DNA of 64,000 nt from Lenzites betulinus (Eukaryota; Basidiomycota; Agaricomycetes; Polyporales; Polyporaceae): NCBI GenBank assembly GCA_022264855.1, contig JABYQU010000046.1, positions 1 to 64,000 of the forward strand. Direction: 5' to 3'. Each line of letters starts with the position of its first letter. Position 1 is the first letter of the stretch. The notes beneath the pieces were generated by a model. That model ran no database searches. It was not told the DNA's origin and saw only the letters and a program-made list of their open reading frames with translations. Made by a program: the position numbers and the translations under genes. Of the stretch, positions 9,759 through 21,603 are shown in pieces.

Positions 9759-10358
9759 ATGCTGTCATACCCTCCCGTACAACCCGTACGCAACGTCGAA
9801 GTCGCGTACACGAGCTACGCGGTCCATCCGCAAGGCCTCAACGTGTTCGAAGTCCAACGCGAGCCGAGTGGATCCCTGGGAAAGGGAGACGTGGTCAACC
9901 TCACGTACAAGAAAGCGAACGATGGATGGATCGTGCACACCGAAGTCAAACTCACCAAAATACGAACATTCGACAAGGACAGCGTCGAGTTCGTGGCAGA
10001 GCGGTGCCGCATAACTCCAGGCGAGGAACGCGACCATCTACCGTACGTCCTTCTCCACGTACCGCGATCGCAAGCACGCCTGGGATGGTGGCCGATGATC
10101 GAATTCGTGATCGGCCGGCCGTGGGCGTCCAACATCATCCCCTCAACCGTCAACTGGCAACCGCGAAGCGCGTTCCCGCGCGGACGACTTCCGATCGAAG
10201 TGCGACGAATCCTGGAGCCCGCGCGACCCGACGTCGAAGAAGTCTGCGAACTATTGAGGAAGGTGCCGGTAGAAGTCATCATGGAGATCACGCGGGAAGA
10301 CGGGGCGCGGGTGGAAGTCGCACGCGCAATGGTGGACGACGCGGACATCGCCATTTGA
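9759..10358 (+). CDS. Unrecognised 199-codon ORF, antisense to gypsy element 2
   Basis: The ATG at 9759 opens an uninterrupted frame ending TGA before a purine-rich tract (10357-10423). I do not recognise the protein. It has no clear membrane segment or signal peptide. It starts MLSYPPVQPVRNVEVAYTSY, is rich in Arg, Glu and Val, and has a compact middle (WWPMIEFVIGRPW). It lies inside element 2 between the truncated pol and the 3' LTR, on the opposite strand to gag-pol. It may be an antisense accessory gene of the retroelement, a captured host gene, or a piece of another element. A CT-rich promoter-like stretch lies upstream. Frame length and start context favour a real gene, but no homology is available here. 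Confidence 0.5.
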   Translation: MLSYPPVQPVRNVEVAYTSYAVHPQGLNVFEVQREPSGSLGKGDVVNLTYKKANDGWIVHTEVKLTKIRTFDKDSVEFVAERCRITPGEERDHLPYVLLHVPRSQARLGWWPMIEFVIGRPWASNIIPSTVNWQPRSAFPRGRLPIEVRRILEPARPDVEEVCELLRKVPVEVIMEITREDGARVEVARAMVDDADIAI

Positions 10359-10545
10359 AGGGGGGCGCATGGGACAGGGAGACGCGGCAGGGAGGAGGAG
10401 TAGGAGAGGACAGGAGGACGGGCGCCTACCGGAGGCTTAGTCAGCGGGATCCCAGATAGCATCGTGCATGTACCAGGCAGACCTCAGATCGATCCACCAC
10501 CATCTCCGCGCACTCTGTTCTCTGGGTCGCGTGCTCTAGGCTAGA
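10359..10545. other. Purine-rich tract and junction with truncated pol
   Basis: Bases 10357-10423 are almost all G and A on the plus strand and could be a polypurine tract. The join to the pol remnant lies near 10553. Confidence 0.4.
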
Positions 10546-10708
10546 CTACTCCAACGTGTCTACCGCTAGGATCACTGGCGCTTCGGACTCGTAGTCGAGC
10601 GCGCGCAAAGCTGGAGAGGCCAGTAGCGCGTCGATCAGGTCGCGCTGGGCCGCGCGCTGCGGCTCGCCGAACTCGAAGGGTACGTCCTTGCGCGTCAGGT
10701 GGACCAGC
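10546..10708 (-). pseudogene. Gypsy 2 pol fragment 5 (RT/RNase H junction)
   Basis: Reading leftwards, the frame gives VHLTRKDVPFEFGE ... SEAPVILAVDT, the connection between RT and the RNase H domain of gypsy Pol including its first catalytic Asp. It then ends abruptly (LE, stop), so the rest of RNase H and all of the integrase are deleted. It continues directly in frame from fragment 4 across the GGACCAGC duplication around element C1. Confidence 0.85.
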
Positions 10709-13429
10709 ACTTGTGGTTGCCACCATAATAATATAATCCCCCACCAGACTGGTGCACACCTCGTGTATTTTGTGATCACCACTTGTAATTGTTTAACGCT
10801 ACCCCAGCCATTGTATTATAAGTGTCAAGTATTATATTATAAGGACCACCTATTGTACAATCCCTGGGCAGTTTGTTTTTGATACTGTGGGCGCGTATTT
10901 GGGATTGTACAATCCCTGGGCAGTTTGTTTTATATTCTGGCAGCTGTGCCTGGTTTGTGTTCATCCATTATACAATCAGTGCCTGCTTGTAGGTCCCTGT
11001 TTACCGCTTAATGGGCGCTTTTTTGGCTTCCTAATAGGGTAGGCATACCAAATGACCGCATTTGGGCGCTTTTTTGGCTTCCAAATGGGGCAGGGGCCTA
11101 CCACCACCCCCTGGGGGCTCCCTTTTGGCCCCCCTGGGCGCATTATTGCCCTACTTTGTGCCCTATGTATATATGGTGATCATGATACATATTATGGTGT
11201 TCTGTGGGGGCTAAAAACCGACCAAAAGCAGTCAAAAATGCGAACCCAGGGCAGGGGTCAGCAGGTCCTGGTAGGTGCATGCAGCATATAAATGGTTCCT
11301 CTGGGCCCATTATGTTGATCAATATATCATTTGAAAGCTATAGCACAGGGCTTTCTGGGACAGCTATTTGCATAGCCCCCGATGCTGTACTGATGAAGAT
11401 ATGGCCTTTCGCATTTTCGCAAAAAGCAGCCGTTTTGTTTGCTCAATAGCTCCTGATCCAGGGCACATATAAATCCACCCTATACACCGTTAGATTTGTA
11501 TTTAGCAGACCTTTAGAACAGGCCTACTCTCAGGATATTCCATCCACATGTATTCTGTCCCTCCTCCTGCCTCCCTGCCAATAGATCGCCCTCCAGGGCC
11601 CTCAGTTCCTAATGGATTCCCTTGAAAGCCTTTGTAGTGTGTACTGGCAATATATCCATACATATTTCCAGCTTGGCATGATTTAGAATGGCCTACCCCT
11701 TCCGTGCCCTCTTGCTGTACATTTGGTGCACTTCCAGCTTGTTTGCTCCATAATATTATATCCTGTACAGATATGGCCCTGCTCTCTTTTGCATGTTGTC
11801 TGTGTATACTATAGCTACCAATAAATGTGCTCAAAAGTGTTATCCGACATCCGGATCTCTTATAGGCTCCTTATCAGTAGCCCACAGTGTAGCCCAATCT
11901 ATCGCGTTTTGGGGGCATATTATTTAGATCAGACTGCACATCTGTACTGGCATAGTGTTCAGGATTACATTGCACCAAACATCATGAGATTTGGTGGAGA
12001 AGTGATGGAGGTATGGAGGGAACACCTCAGAACAGCCCTTTGATGCAGTTGGTGAAGAATACATGAATGCACTGCTGTAAGCTGTGCTTGAGCATGTAGA
12101 CCACCATTTGGGATATTCTGCCCATACCTCCATCACTTCTCCACCAAATCTCATGATGTTTGGTGCAATGTAATCCTGAACACTATGCCAGTACAGATGT
12201 GCAGTCTGATCTAAATAATATGCCCCCAAAACGCGATAGATTGGGCTACACTGTGGGCTACTGATAAGGAGCCTATAAGAGATCCGGATGTCGGATAACA
12301 CTTTTGAGCACATTTATTGGTAGCTATAGTATACACAGACAACATGCAAAAGAGAGCAGGGCCATATCTGTACAGGATATAATATTATGGAGCAAACAAG
12401 CTGGAAGTGCACCAAATGTACAGCAAGAGGGCACGGAAGGGGTAGGCCATTCTAAATCATGCCAAGCTGGAAATATGTATGGATATATTGCCAGTACACA
12501 CTACAAAGGCTTTCAAGGGAATCCATTAGGAACTGAGGGCCCTGGAGGGCGATCTATTGGCAGGGAGGCAGGAGGAGGGACAGAATACATGTGGATGGAA
12601 TATCCTGAGAGTAGGCCTGTTCTAAAGGTCTGCTAAATACAAATCTAACGGTGTATAGGGTGGATTTATATGTGCCCTGGATCAGGAGCTATTGAGCAAA
12701 CAAAACGGCTGCTTTTTGCGAAAATGCGAAAGGCCATATCTTCATCAGTACAGCATCGGGGGCTATGCAAATAGCTGTCCCAGAAAGCCCTGTGCTATAG
12801 CTTTCAAATGATATATTGATCAACATAATGGGCCCAGAGGAACCATTTATATGCTGCATGCACCTACCAGGACCTGCTGACCCCTGCCCTGGGTTCGCAT
12901 TTTTGACTGCTTTTGGTCGGTTTTTAGCCCCCACAGAACACCATAATATGTATCATGATCACCATATATACATAGGGCACAAAGTAGGGCAATAATGCGC
13001 CCAGGGGGGCCAAAAGGGAGCCCCCAGGGGGTGGTGGTAGGCCCCTGCCCCATTTGGAAGCCAAAAAAGCGCCCAAATGCGGTCATTTGGTATGCCTACC
13101 CTATTAGGAAGCCAAAAAAGCGCCCATTAAGCGGTAAACAGGGACCTACAAGCAGGCACTGATTGTATAATGGATGAACACAAACCAGGCACAGCTGCCA
13201 GAATATAAAACAAACTGCCCAGGGATTGTACAATCCCAAATACGCGCCCACAGTATCAAAAACAAACTGCCCAGGGATTGTACAATAGGTGGTCCTTATA
13301 ATATAATACTTGACACTTATAATACAATGGCTGGGGTAGCGTTAAACAATTACAAGTGGTGATCACAAAATACACGAGGTGTGCACCAGTCTGGTGGGGG
13401 ATTATATTATTATGGTGGCAACCACAAGT
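10709..13429. mobile_element. Palindromic element C1 (near-perfect 1.3-kb arms)
   Basis: This 2,721-bp insertion in gypsy-2 pol has an exact 8-bp duplication GGACCAGC (10701-10708, 13430-13437) and termini ACTTGTGG/CCACAAGT. The arms (10709-12016 and 12122-13429, 1,308 bp each) mirror each other without a length difference, and their open frames translate identically. The loop is only 105 bp (12017-12121). It lacks the small arm hairpins of the other elements but shares GGGCGCTTTTTTGGC with C4 and a TTTGGTGGAGAAGT stretch near the centre with C3. The small ORFs in the arms are mirror copies with no recognised product. It is either the youngest insertion or has been homogenised. Confidence 0.88.
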
Positions 13430-16252
13430 GGACCAGCGCGTGCGCGCGCTGCGCGAAGTTGCGAATGAAGATGTGCGCAACCCCGATGGTGCCCAGGAAC
13501 GCGCGCACTTCGGAAAGGTCTTTGCATGGTCCCCAATTCTTGACGATCTCGACGCGCGACTCCTCGGGGAGACGTCCTTCGGGTGTACAACGGTGCCCGA
13601 CGACCATAATCTCGCGCCGGCAGACCATTGACTTTGTCCCTGAGAAAGTGCCTCCCGCGTACTTCATGCGCTGCGTAACGCGATTGACGTCTTGGAAGTG
13701 TTCCCACACGAAGCGGCGGATACCGGGGTTTGCGGAAATGGTCTTGTAGGTGCCATCCGCGCGCTTGTAGTCTGTCGCGGGACCTTTGACCGGTACGTCG
13801 TCGATGTAAGGAATGGTAAGATGAGGGATTTTGAGGCGCAGGATGTACGTGACGTCGTCATGGAAGATAGGGACCGAATTACACCACCCCATAGGCAGGG
13901 TACGATGGCGCAGCGCGCCAAAGGGAGTCTGGAAGGTGGTGAGGTCGCGCGAAGTGACTGAGATGAGCCGTTCGTCATAGCCGACATAGAGATCGAAGAT
14001 GGAACCACACGGGCGCCCTCCGAATTGCTCCGCGAGGTGGTCGGGCGTAGGAGGCACCCCGCTATGCTGGATAGTGACTTTGTTGAGCGGCTCCAGGCTG
14101 TGGACGATACGGAGGGAGTGTTTGTCCTTCTTCAGGACGCAGAACCAGCGCGAGCGGTAGGAGGAGTTGGATGGCTCGTACACGCCGGCCGCGATCTTCT
14201 TCTTGATGATGTCGCAGACCTCCTTGTAGAGTCCTGGAGGAATGGGGATGTTGCGCTCGACCCAGGGCGTGTGCGGGACCACCGGAAACTCCACAGGAGG
14301 GAAGAACTCGGGTTTGAAGCACCCGCGCTCGTCGTCGTTCCACGCGAAGGCCTCGTTCTGCTGGCTAAAGAAGTGATGAAGGAGCTTCTGTTCCTCTGGC
14401 CAGAGGAAGCCGCCGCCGTGAGCCTTGTCGACCGCCTCCATGCACTCCTGCGTATAGCGGCCCGTAGGTACAAACACGGGTGGGTGAGGACTGAGCGGCG
14501 GTATGCTCGCGAGAGGGTCGCCTGTGATGTTGCGCTCGATGCGAAAGTGTTCAGGCGACGTGCCGAGGACCGGGCGGACCTTGCGCGCGACCGGCTTGTA
14601 CTTCTTTTTGGCCGAGATGTACGCCTCGGTAAGTACGCCCGACCGTATTGGCTTCGCGCGGTAAGTCCATGTCGGTGGTGGAGAGGGGTCGCGCGATGCG
14701 TAGGCCAGTTTGGCCTTGGCGGGCGCGCGCGTTGGATGCGCGCGCGAGGAGTCGCGCGCGATGGGAGTCGAGCGCGCGGTGTCTTCCGCGCGCAATAACA
14801 CTGGGTCGCGCGCGGGGTATTGGTGGCTGGGGTTGCGCCCGCCTTGGAAGTAGAAGGACTAGGGAGTCCTTGAGACTGAGAGGAACCTAGAGGAGACATA
14901 GACGCGACCAGAGGAGCGGAACTGGACATAGACGGAACAAAGACATGAGGCGGGCGCGCGCTATAGGCGTCTTCATGGGGTTTTAGAGGCGTAGAGGGAG
15001 AAGGGGTTGCGCGCGGTGCGTCTCCATGTGGTTTTTCAAGTTTGTCGAGCAGAGATAGCACCTCTATAGGTAGTGCGTCGCAGGCAGAGAAATAGAGCGC
15101 GGAAAGAGGCAGAGATGGGTCAGGAGTCGGGGTATACGACGTGATGCGTGGCACGCCATCTTCTACAGTGATTACGCATGCGATCTCGCCATCCGGGACC
15201 TCAAGCAAGGGCTGGCTGTCCAAGGGGATGTCCGGCGTCGGAGGCACGAAAGCGCGCGCGCCCGCGCGCAATGGTGGGCACGGTCGCGATCGTTCCCGTG
15301 TTCGGACACACGATGGTCAGGGTCTGCTCCTCGTTAGTGAAGTTCTTGACGACGCTCTTGGTCAAAACGTCGAAGGGCCGACCCAGAAGGATGTCGTAGG
15401 CTGCATGACGAATGACGTGCACCTGCAGGTACAAGACAATGTCCGCCACTGCGAAAGGCACGTTCCGCACCAAGCCAAGCGACCGATCCACATCTCCGTT
15501 GGCGGACTGCATGTTAAGGACGATGGTCGGGTCATAGGCGAGCCGAAGAGCATGGCAGACGTCCTCGGACATGGCTACGATCTGAGAGCCCGGGTCGATG
15601 ATTGCCTCGACAAACTCCTTGTTGTCCACCAAGCCGACGATGGAGCGTAACGCGTGAGACTCCTTGGCGACAGTCAGGACATCGGGGTCGCTACCTGGCT
15701 CGAGCCGCTTGAGGTAGACTTCGTAGGGGTCAGGCACCACCACGCCCTCCGGGAGCAGCGGGTCGCCACTACAGGAGAATAGGGCAGGGTCGTCGGTGTA
15801 TTCCTCCAAGACCTCCTCGATGGTAGTGCAAGACGCCATCGCAATTACGCGCGTATCATCCGGCGCGCGTCCCTCGTTGCTACCGCGCGCGTCGGCTGGC
15901 GCGCGCGAATCGGTAGGGACGCGTTTCGGCGTGACTGCCTCGCGATAGCGCGCGCGAACCTCAGGGGAAATGGACAGGAGCTCCTCCGGTGTCAGGGTGA
16001 GCGTAGGGGCCTTCATGGAGCGCTCGAAGATGTCCTCCGCAAAGCTCGCACGGTAGACCGGCACTTGGGTCTTGTAGGCGGTGTCCTTGTCCTTCGGCGG
16101 TACGGGTGGCGCACCGAAGTTGCGCACGCGCGGAGGCGCATACGTTGCATCGCGCGCTGTCGCAAAGGGGTGTTCGCGCGAGGGTTCAGGGGTTGGAGAG
16201 GTGTGCGCGGCTATCGGCGCGCGCTGGTGCGGCGGCGGATCGCGCGCGGGCA
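13430..16252 (-). pseudogene. Gypsy 2 pol fragment 4 (protease and reverse transcriptase)
   Basis: Reading leftwards, an aspartic protease (AIIDPGSQIVAMSEDV, then AAYDILLGRPFDVL) is followed by a Pro-rich linker and the RT: PIPPGLYKEVCDIIKKK, RWFCVLKKDKHSLR, TLPMGWCNSV, and the catalytic box PYIDDV with YIDD instead of the usual YVDD. The frame changes near 15255-15275 and back near 14800, both in GCGCGC runs, so two compensating indels are likely. It meets C2 at the right (fragment 3) and C1 at the left (fragment 5), in frame in both cases once the palindromes are disregarded. As it stands it cannot make a complete Pol. Confidence 0.85.
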
Positions 16253-18815
16253 CCAGCTGTGGTAGTCGTAATGTATTATAAACCGTTCATGCGCCCGCGC
16301 AGCATTACATTATAAACCGTTCGTGTTCGTAATGTATTACGAGCAGCCGGGGACGCCAGCGCTGCCCTCCGGGACCTGCCTAATATGGTAGGCAGGCCCG
16401 GGGGACAGTGCTGGCGCCCCCGGGGGCCTCTAATCTCTTATCTAACATAGATAATGGCCTTATCTCATCTCCCCGGGACTTTCCCGCGCGCGCCTGTGCC
16501 TCTCTCGCAGCCACATCCCGATTAGGCAGGTGTGCTCTGGTCCTCCCTCCCCTGCGTGCCTGCTTCGGTTCTCCCTCGCTCAATTCTTGTCCGATTCGCT
16601 TCAAAACTAGCGCGTCTTACTCGGGCGATCTCAGGCTACAATCGCGCGCAAACGGGACTGGAATCCGGTAAGTACTGACTGTGCTACAGTACATACAGTA
16701 ACAGGGTATAATAGGCGACAAATAACGGGCGATATCTCGTCCGTTCTTTGTCGCCTCAGCGCGCAAATTGCTTTCCCATCAAGACGACGGTAAGCCCGTT
16801 CCAACGAGTCCCCACACGCGCAATTCTGCCCAAGGACGGTGGAGCTGCGCTCCGCCCACCCCAGGCAGGAGAGCAGCTCCTCCTCCTCTGCGCATATTCC
16901 ATTCGTTTTTGCTCGTTTTTGCTCTATTAAGTCACTAATACATTGTATGTCATGGGTACAACGTTTTACGAACATACTACAGCGAAGAAACACGTCCAGG
17001 AGGGTGGGTAGTAGTCCAACTACTACCCACCTTCCTCGACGCATATATCTGTCATTTCTGCGCGTATCGCCGCGCAAAAGGCACCTGCAGAAAGCGGCGC
17101 AACACAGCGTTCTGACGGTGCCCTTTGCGCGCCGATACGACCGCACGAACCGTCGCAATACGATATTCTGTGTTCCATGCAGTGTAATCACATGTTTCAG
17201 CGATAGATTCATGTGCAAGTCTTCAAATAACATTCTGTTTTCTTTCACTTATTAGTGTATGCCATCGCTATGTGTACACCGGAGTGTAGAACAATCAGAG
17301 CCCGTTCAAATGTGTAATCTACTTATCTATGACCAGAATGTACACCCTTGCTGTGCACGATCCGCCCAACCGATTATTATAAAAACGGGCACGATTAGTA
17401 CGCCATGGAGTCGCTATATGCGTACAAATTTGCAAGAGGAACGGACGAGAACGGACGGAAATATCGCGTTATTACTGTAGACATCCAGGTAGCCGCCCAC
17501 CGTCTTAAGACGGTCTCGGGCAGCTTCAGCATGTCTGTATGTACAGCACAGTATATACAGAACTTGTAGAACACTTTGTAGTACATAAATTCGAGTTCTT
17601 CGCCAATTTACATGTTTCTGGGCTTGTTTGAAAGCTGTATACATTGGCTATCGATGTATACACATCACAGATGTATTAGAGGTATACCTAGGTATGTAGG
17701 GATGAAATGAGTGTGCAAAACTCGCTGTTTTGCTCAGTTTTGCTCAGTCTATTGTTTATGCAGCACATATGAGTAAAGGTCATCATTGAATAGGTATATA
17801 CACTACATGAGATGTTAATAGACAAGTACATAGCATTCCAGAGTACCTGTTGAGAGATAGAAGGGGGGGTGAGCAGCTGGAGGAGAGGGAGGAAGAGCAC
17901 ATGTAGATAGCGACGCGCTACATGGTCGTATCGTCGCGCATAAGGCACCGACAGAAAGCTGCAATTCGCCGCTTTCTGGCGGTGCCTTTTGCGCGGCGAT
18001 ACGCGCAGAAACGGCAGCGCTATGTGTCGAGGAAGGTGGGTAGTAGTGGGACTACTACCCACCCTCCTCGACGTGTCTGTGGGCTGTAGTTCGTTGAGAA
18101 AACGTTATAATTGTGGAGTACAATGTATTAGTGAATGAATAAAGCAAGTGCGAGGAAAAAAGAATGAAATACGAGCACAGGAGGAGGAGCTGCACTCCCC
18201 CCGGGGTGGTCGGAGCGCAGCTCCACCGTCCGTCGGCCGATTTGCGCGCATGCGGGCTCGTTCGAACGCACTGAGCTCCCTCGTGATGGGAAAACAATTC
18301 GCGCGCAGAGGCGACAAAGAACGGACGAGATATCGCCCGTTCTTTGTCGCCTCTTCTGCACTTTCACTGTATCTACTGTAGAACAGTCAGTACTTACCGG
18401 ATTCCAGTCCCGTTTGCGCGCGATTGTAGCCTGAGATCGCCCGAGTAAGACGCGCTAGTTTTGAAGCGAATCGGACAAGAATTGAGCGAGGGAGAACCGA
18501 AGCAGGCACGCAGGGGAGGGAGGACCAGAGCACACCTGCCTAATCGGGATGTGGCTGCGAGAGAGGCACAGGCGCGCGCGGGAAAGTCCCGGGGAGATGA
18601 GATAAGGCCATTATCTATGTTAGATAAGAGATTAGAGGCCCCCGGGGGCGCCAGCACTGTCCCCCGGGCCTGCCTACCATATTAGGCAGGTCCCGGAGGG
18701 CAGCACTGGCACCCCCAGCTGCTCATAATACATTACGAACACGAACGGTTTATAATGTAATGCTGCGCGGGCGCATGAACGGTTCGTAATACATTAGAAC
18801 TACAACAGGGGCTGG
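16253..18815. mobile_element. Palindromic element C2 (same family as A)
   Basis: This 2,563-bp insertion in gypsy-2 gag-pol has an 8-bp duplication CGCGGGCA/CGCGGGGA (16245-16252, 18816-18823; one mismatch). Its ends are CCAGC/GCTGG with CTGTTGTAG close inside the right end. The iterons here are TAATGTATTA[CT]RAACCGT. The outer arms are virtually identical (an 87-codon mirror frame at 16408-16671 and 18394-18657 translates the same), while inner arms differ in hairpin loops. Hairpins lie at about 16711-16755, 16995-17040, 17063-17139 and their mirrors; the apex hairpin is at 17492-17524. The central region aligns by eye with that of element A. No protein gene is evident. Confidence 0.87.
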
Positions 18816-19207
18816 CGCGGGGAGGTCCGGCTTAGCAGCCTCGCGCGCTGCGCGCGCGGCCTCGCCACCAGCTGTGTCCGGGTATACAGGGGGCGCTGGG
18901 CCCGCGTCCGGTTGTGGAGCGTTTGTGGGAGCCACCGGCCGCCTCTGGAAGATACGTGGGGGCCTAGAAGTGATCTCGACTCCGTCAAAGGCCTGCTTGC
19001 CTCGCAGCGCGTACAGCTCGCGCTCCAACTGGTCGATGCGCGCGCCGGTGGACAGTTGGAACGTCGACACATTGATGGGCGCGCTCGGCACGACCTGGAG
19101 GACCATCTGGGCAGCGGGGGCCGGAGGGGCCCCACCCGACGCCATAGGATAGCGGCGGTACCACTCGAAGACCCGGTCACGCATTGTGAGCCCAGGAAGG
19201 TTGCGCA
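18816..19207 (-). pseudogene. Gypsy 2 gag fragment 3
   Basis: The frame read leftwards starts NLPGLTMRDRVFEWYRRYP and runs through a short heptad-like stretch (DQLERELYALRGKQ) to a Pro/Ala-rich end. It is the C-terminal part of Gag leading to protease. Disregarding C3 on its right, GSFVPRN runs directly into LPGLTMRDR, the arrangement usual in fungal gypsy Gags. On its left, PDLPA runs into RDPPPHQR of fragment 4. Confidence 0.8.
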
Positions 19208-21603
19208 CCATATGTTGTACCCATAATGTGTTACGAACCGTTTAGCTTCCGTAACCGTTTTACATTACGAACCGTCAGGGCTCGTAATGTGTTACGAAGC
19301 TCCGGAGAGCGCCCCGGGACCTTCCTAATTAGGCAGGCAGCCCGGGGGAGGCCTGTTATCTCCCCAAAGATAGCAGATATACCCAGATCTTACTGATTGT
19401 GCCCTTATCTCTTTAGATTAACTTGTTATCTCATCTCCCGGGTCCCTCCCCTGCCTCAATAGCCTCGCCACATGGGCGCTTATTTCGCGTTTTGGTGCGC
19501 TCCTCCTCCTGCTTCTTCTCCTGCTAGCTCACTCAGTTTTTACTCTATCAGGCTCTATCTAGGCTTGTTTGGAAGGCAATACAAATGCGAAAAATCGTAT
19601 ACAGGTTTCGCTAGACACAGGTAGGTACTCACATAAGTATCACAAGTGCTACTAGGGCGCTTCAAGCGACACAAAACAGGCGATAGCTCGCCCGTTTCGC
19701 GTTACAAAACCACGCGAAAGGACGCGTTAGAACCGTGCTTTCAGTGCGGTTCTAACGCGTCCTTTTGCGCGCAAAACGACACAGCGGTTCCCAAGTTATG
19801 CGTGCCCTTCCCCAGGAGCAGCATCCTTGGGAACATCTGGGCTGTTTCTCTTCCATTTTCTATCGCACATGTCTCATCTCTTGTATTTATACCATAGTAG
19901 TGTGCTCAAATGGATTCCACATACACGGAACCCGCCAATTCAGCTAAATCTAGTATAATATGGGTGATCATAGGACACCCTCCACACCCTCTCCCTTTGT
20001 TGATAGACCCCTTGTGACCTCTCCATACACCCTATGTATGCTACTACTAGTCTCCAATATATTTTAAACCCCTTCATTGCCTCTGACAGTGTGTCACAGT
20101 GTCTGCAATTTTAAAAAAGCGAGAAATACTTCTTCCTCCCTCAAAACCTCGATATCTCAGTGAAAAAGAGTCGTATCAATATTTTGTTTTTTGCAGCTGG
20201 TCCGTCTTGCATGTGTAAACAGACCCGTGGTCTTTGCGCCTTAATCGGTTGAGAACTGGTTCTTTGGCACCCTTGTCAGTTGTCAGCTATAGTGCCTGAT
20301 AGTACTTGATCCAGGCATGCGATAGTAAAACAAACTGTACCATTGAATAGACATTGAAAAGCCGAACATAACTCATTTTGAATCATAATATTTGGTGGAG
20401 AAGTCGCAGAGCTATGAGGAAAGTATCTAAGGGGTCTAGTTTGTGCTAGTGCATAGCTGTGTACTGTAAGACACTGTAAGACGGGTCTTACAGTCCCGGA
20501 GCATTGGTAAGCACAATATATGTATGTTCACACTCCAGAGCTCATAGCTCATTCATTTCTGGGTCGTTTCACATCGTTTCTTTTGCATTGATTAGCTACA
20601 TACGACGTCTACATGACCCAGGTATTAGAATTGATATTGGGTAGCATACTGGACGCCCATAGGGCAGATGATGTCAGAAGAAGAACTTGAATATATTCTT
20701 CATTTGAGACCTGGGTATCCTGAAACTTGGTATATACATATATGGGTGATAGATACACAGTCTGAGATAAACAGCGCCGGGGTGGGGCGTCAGGGGGGAG
20801 AAGGAAAGAGCAGGGAGGGGGGGTAGGGGGGTGTGCTATAGCTTGGGCTGGAACGTCTTCTTATGCTCTTTTTTGAGTGTTCTGAATGCTGTTCTTTACT
20901 TGAGGGGTTATATAGTACCTATAAATCAACTTTTAGGGCAATGTGACATGTTATGGGGGAGAAAAGAGCGAACTCCTCCAAGGATGCTGCTCCTGGGGAA
21001 GGGCACGCATAACTTGGGAACCGCTGTGTCGTTTTGCGCGCAAAAGGACGCGTTAGAACCGCACTGAAAGCACGGTTCTAACGCGTCCTTTCGCGTGGTT
21101 TTGTAACGCGAAACGGGCGAGCTATCGCCTGTTTTGTGTCGCTTGAAGCGCCCTAGTAGCACTTGTGATACTTATGTGAGTACCTACCTGTGTCTAGCGA
21201 AACCTGTATACGATTTTTCGCATTTGTATTGCCTTCCAAACAAGCCTAGATAGAGCCTGATAGAGTAAAAACTGAGTGAGCTAGCAGGAGAAGAAGCAGG
21301 AGGAGGAGCGCACCAAAACGCGAAATAAGCGCCCATGTGGCGAGGCTATTGAGGCAGGGGAGGGACCCGGGAGATGAGATAACAAGTTAATCTAAAGAGA
21401 TAAGGGCACAATCAGTAAGATCTGGGTATATCTGCTATCTTTGGGGAGATAACAGGCCTCCCCCGGGCTGCCTGCCTAATTAGGAAGGTCCCGGGGTGCT
21501 CTCCGGAGCTTCGTAACACATTACGAGCCCTGACGGTTCGTAATGTAAAACGGTTACGGAAGCTAAACGGTTCGTGACACATTATTGGTACAACAGCTGC
21601 TGG
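19208..21603. mobile_element. Palindromic element C3
   Basis: This 2,396-bp insertion in gypsy-2 gag has an 8-bp duplication GTTGCGCA/GTTGCGCG (19200-19207, 21604-21611). The right end carries CTGTTGTACC in inverted form; the left end is slightly eroded (CCATATGTTGTACC). The iterons are TAATGTGTTACGAACCGT. Arms of about 625 bp (to about 19832 and from about 20976) match closely, around a 1.1-kb AT-richer centre. Hairpins lie at 19665-19705 and 19713-19769 with mirror copies; the apex-like hairpin is at 20474-20493. TTATCTC/GATAAG motifs are frequent. No protein gene is evident. Confidence 0.85.

Noticed and set aside
11052..13086. Small frames in C1 (79, 81, 110 and 129 codons) as genes
   Set aside because: They occur as identical mirror pairs because the sequence is palindromic, have no recognised domain or start context, and composition is not protein-like.
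10709..13429. C1 palindrome as a sequencing or assembly artefact
   Set aside because: A missed-adapter artefact would not create an 8-bp target duplication with in-frame retroelement sequence on both sides, nor a unique 105-bp loop; four diverged relatives also exist.
14025..14798. 257-codon plus-strand frame
   Set aside because: Exact antisense of the RT of gypsy 2; the open frame is a by-product of high GC content.
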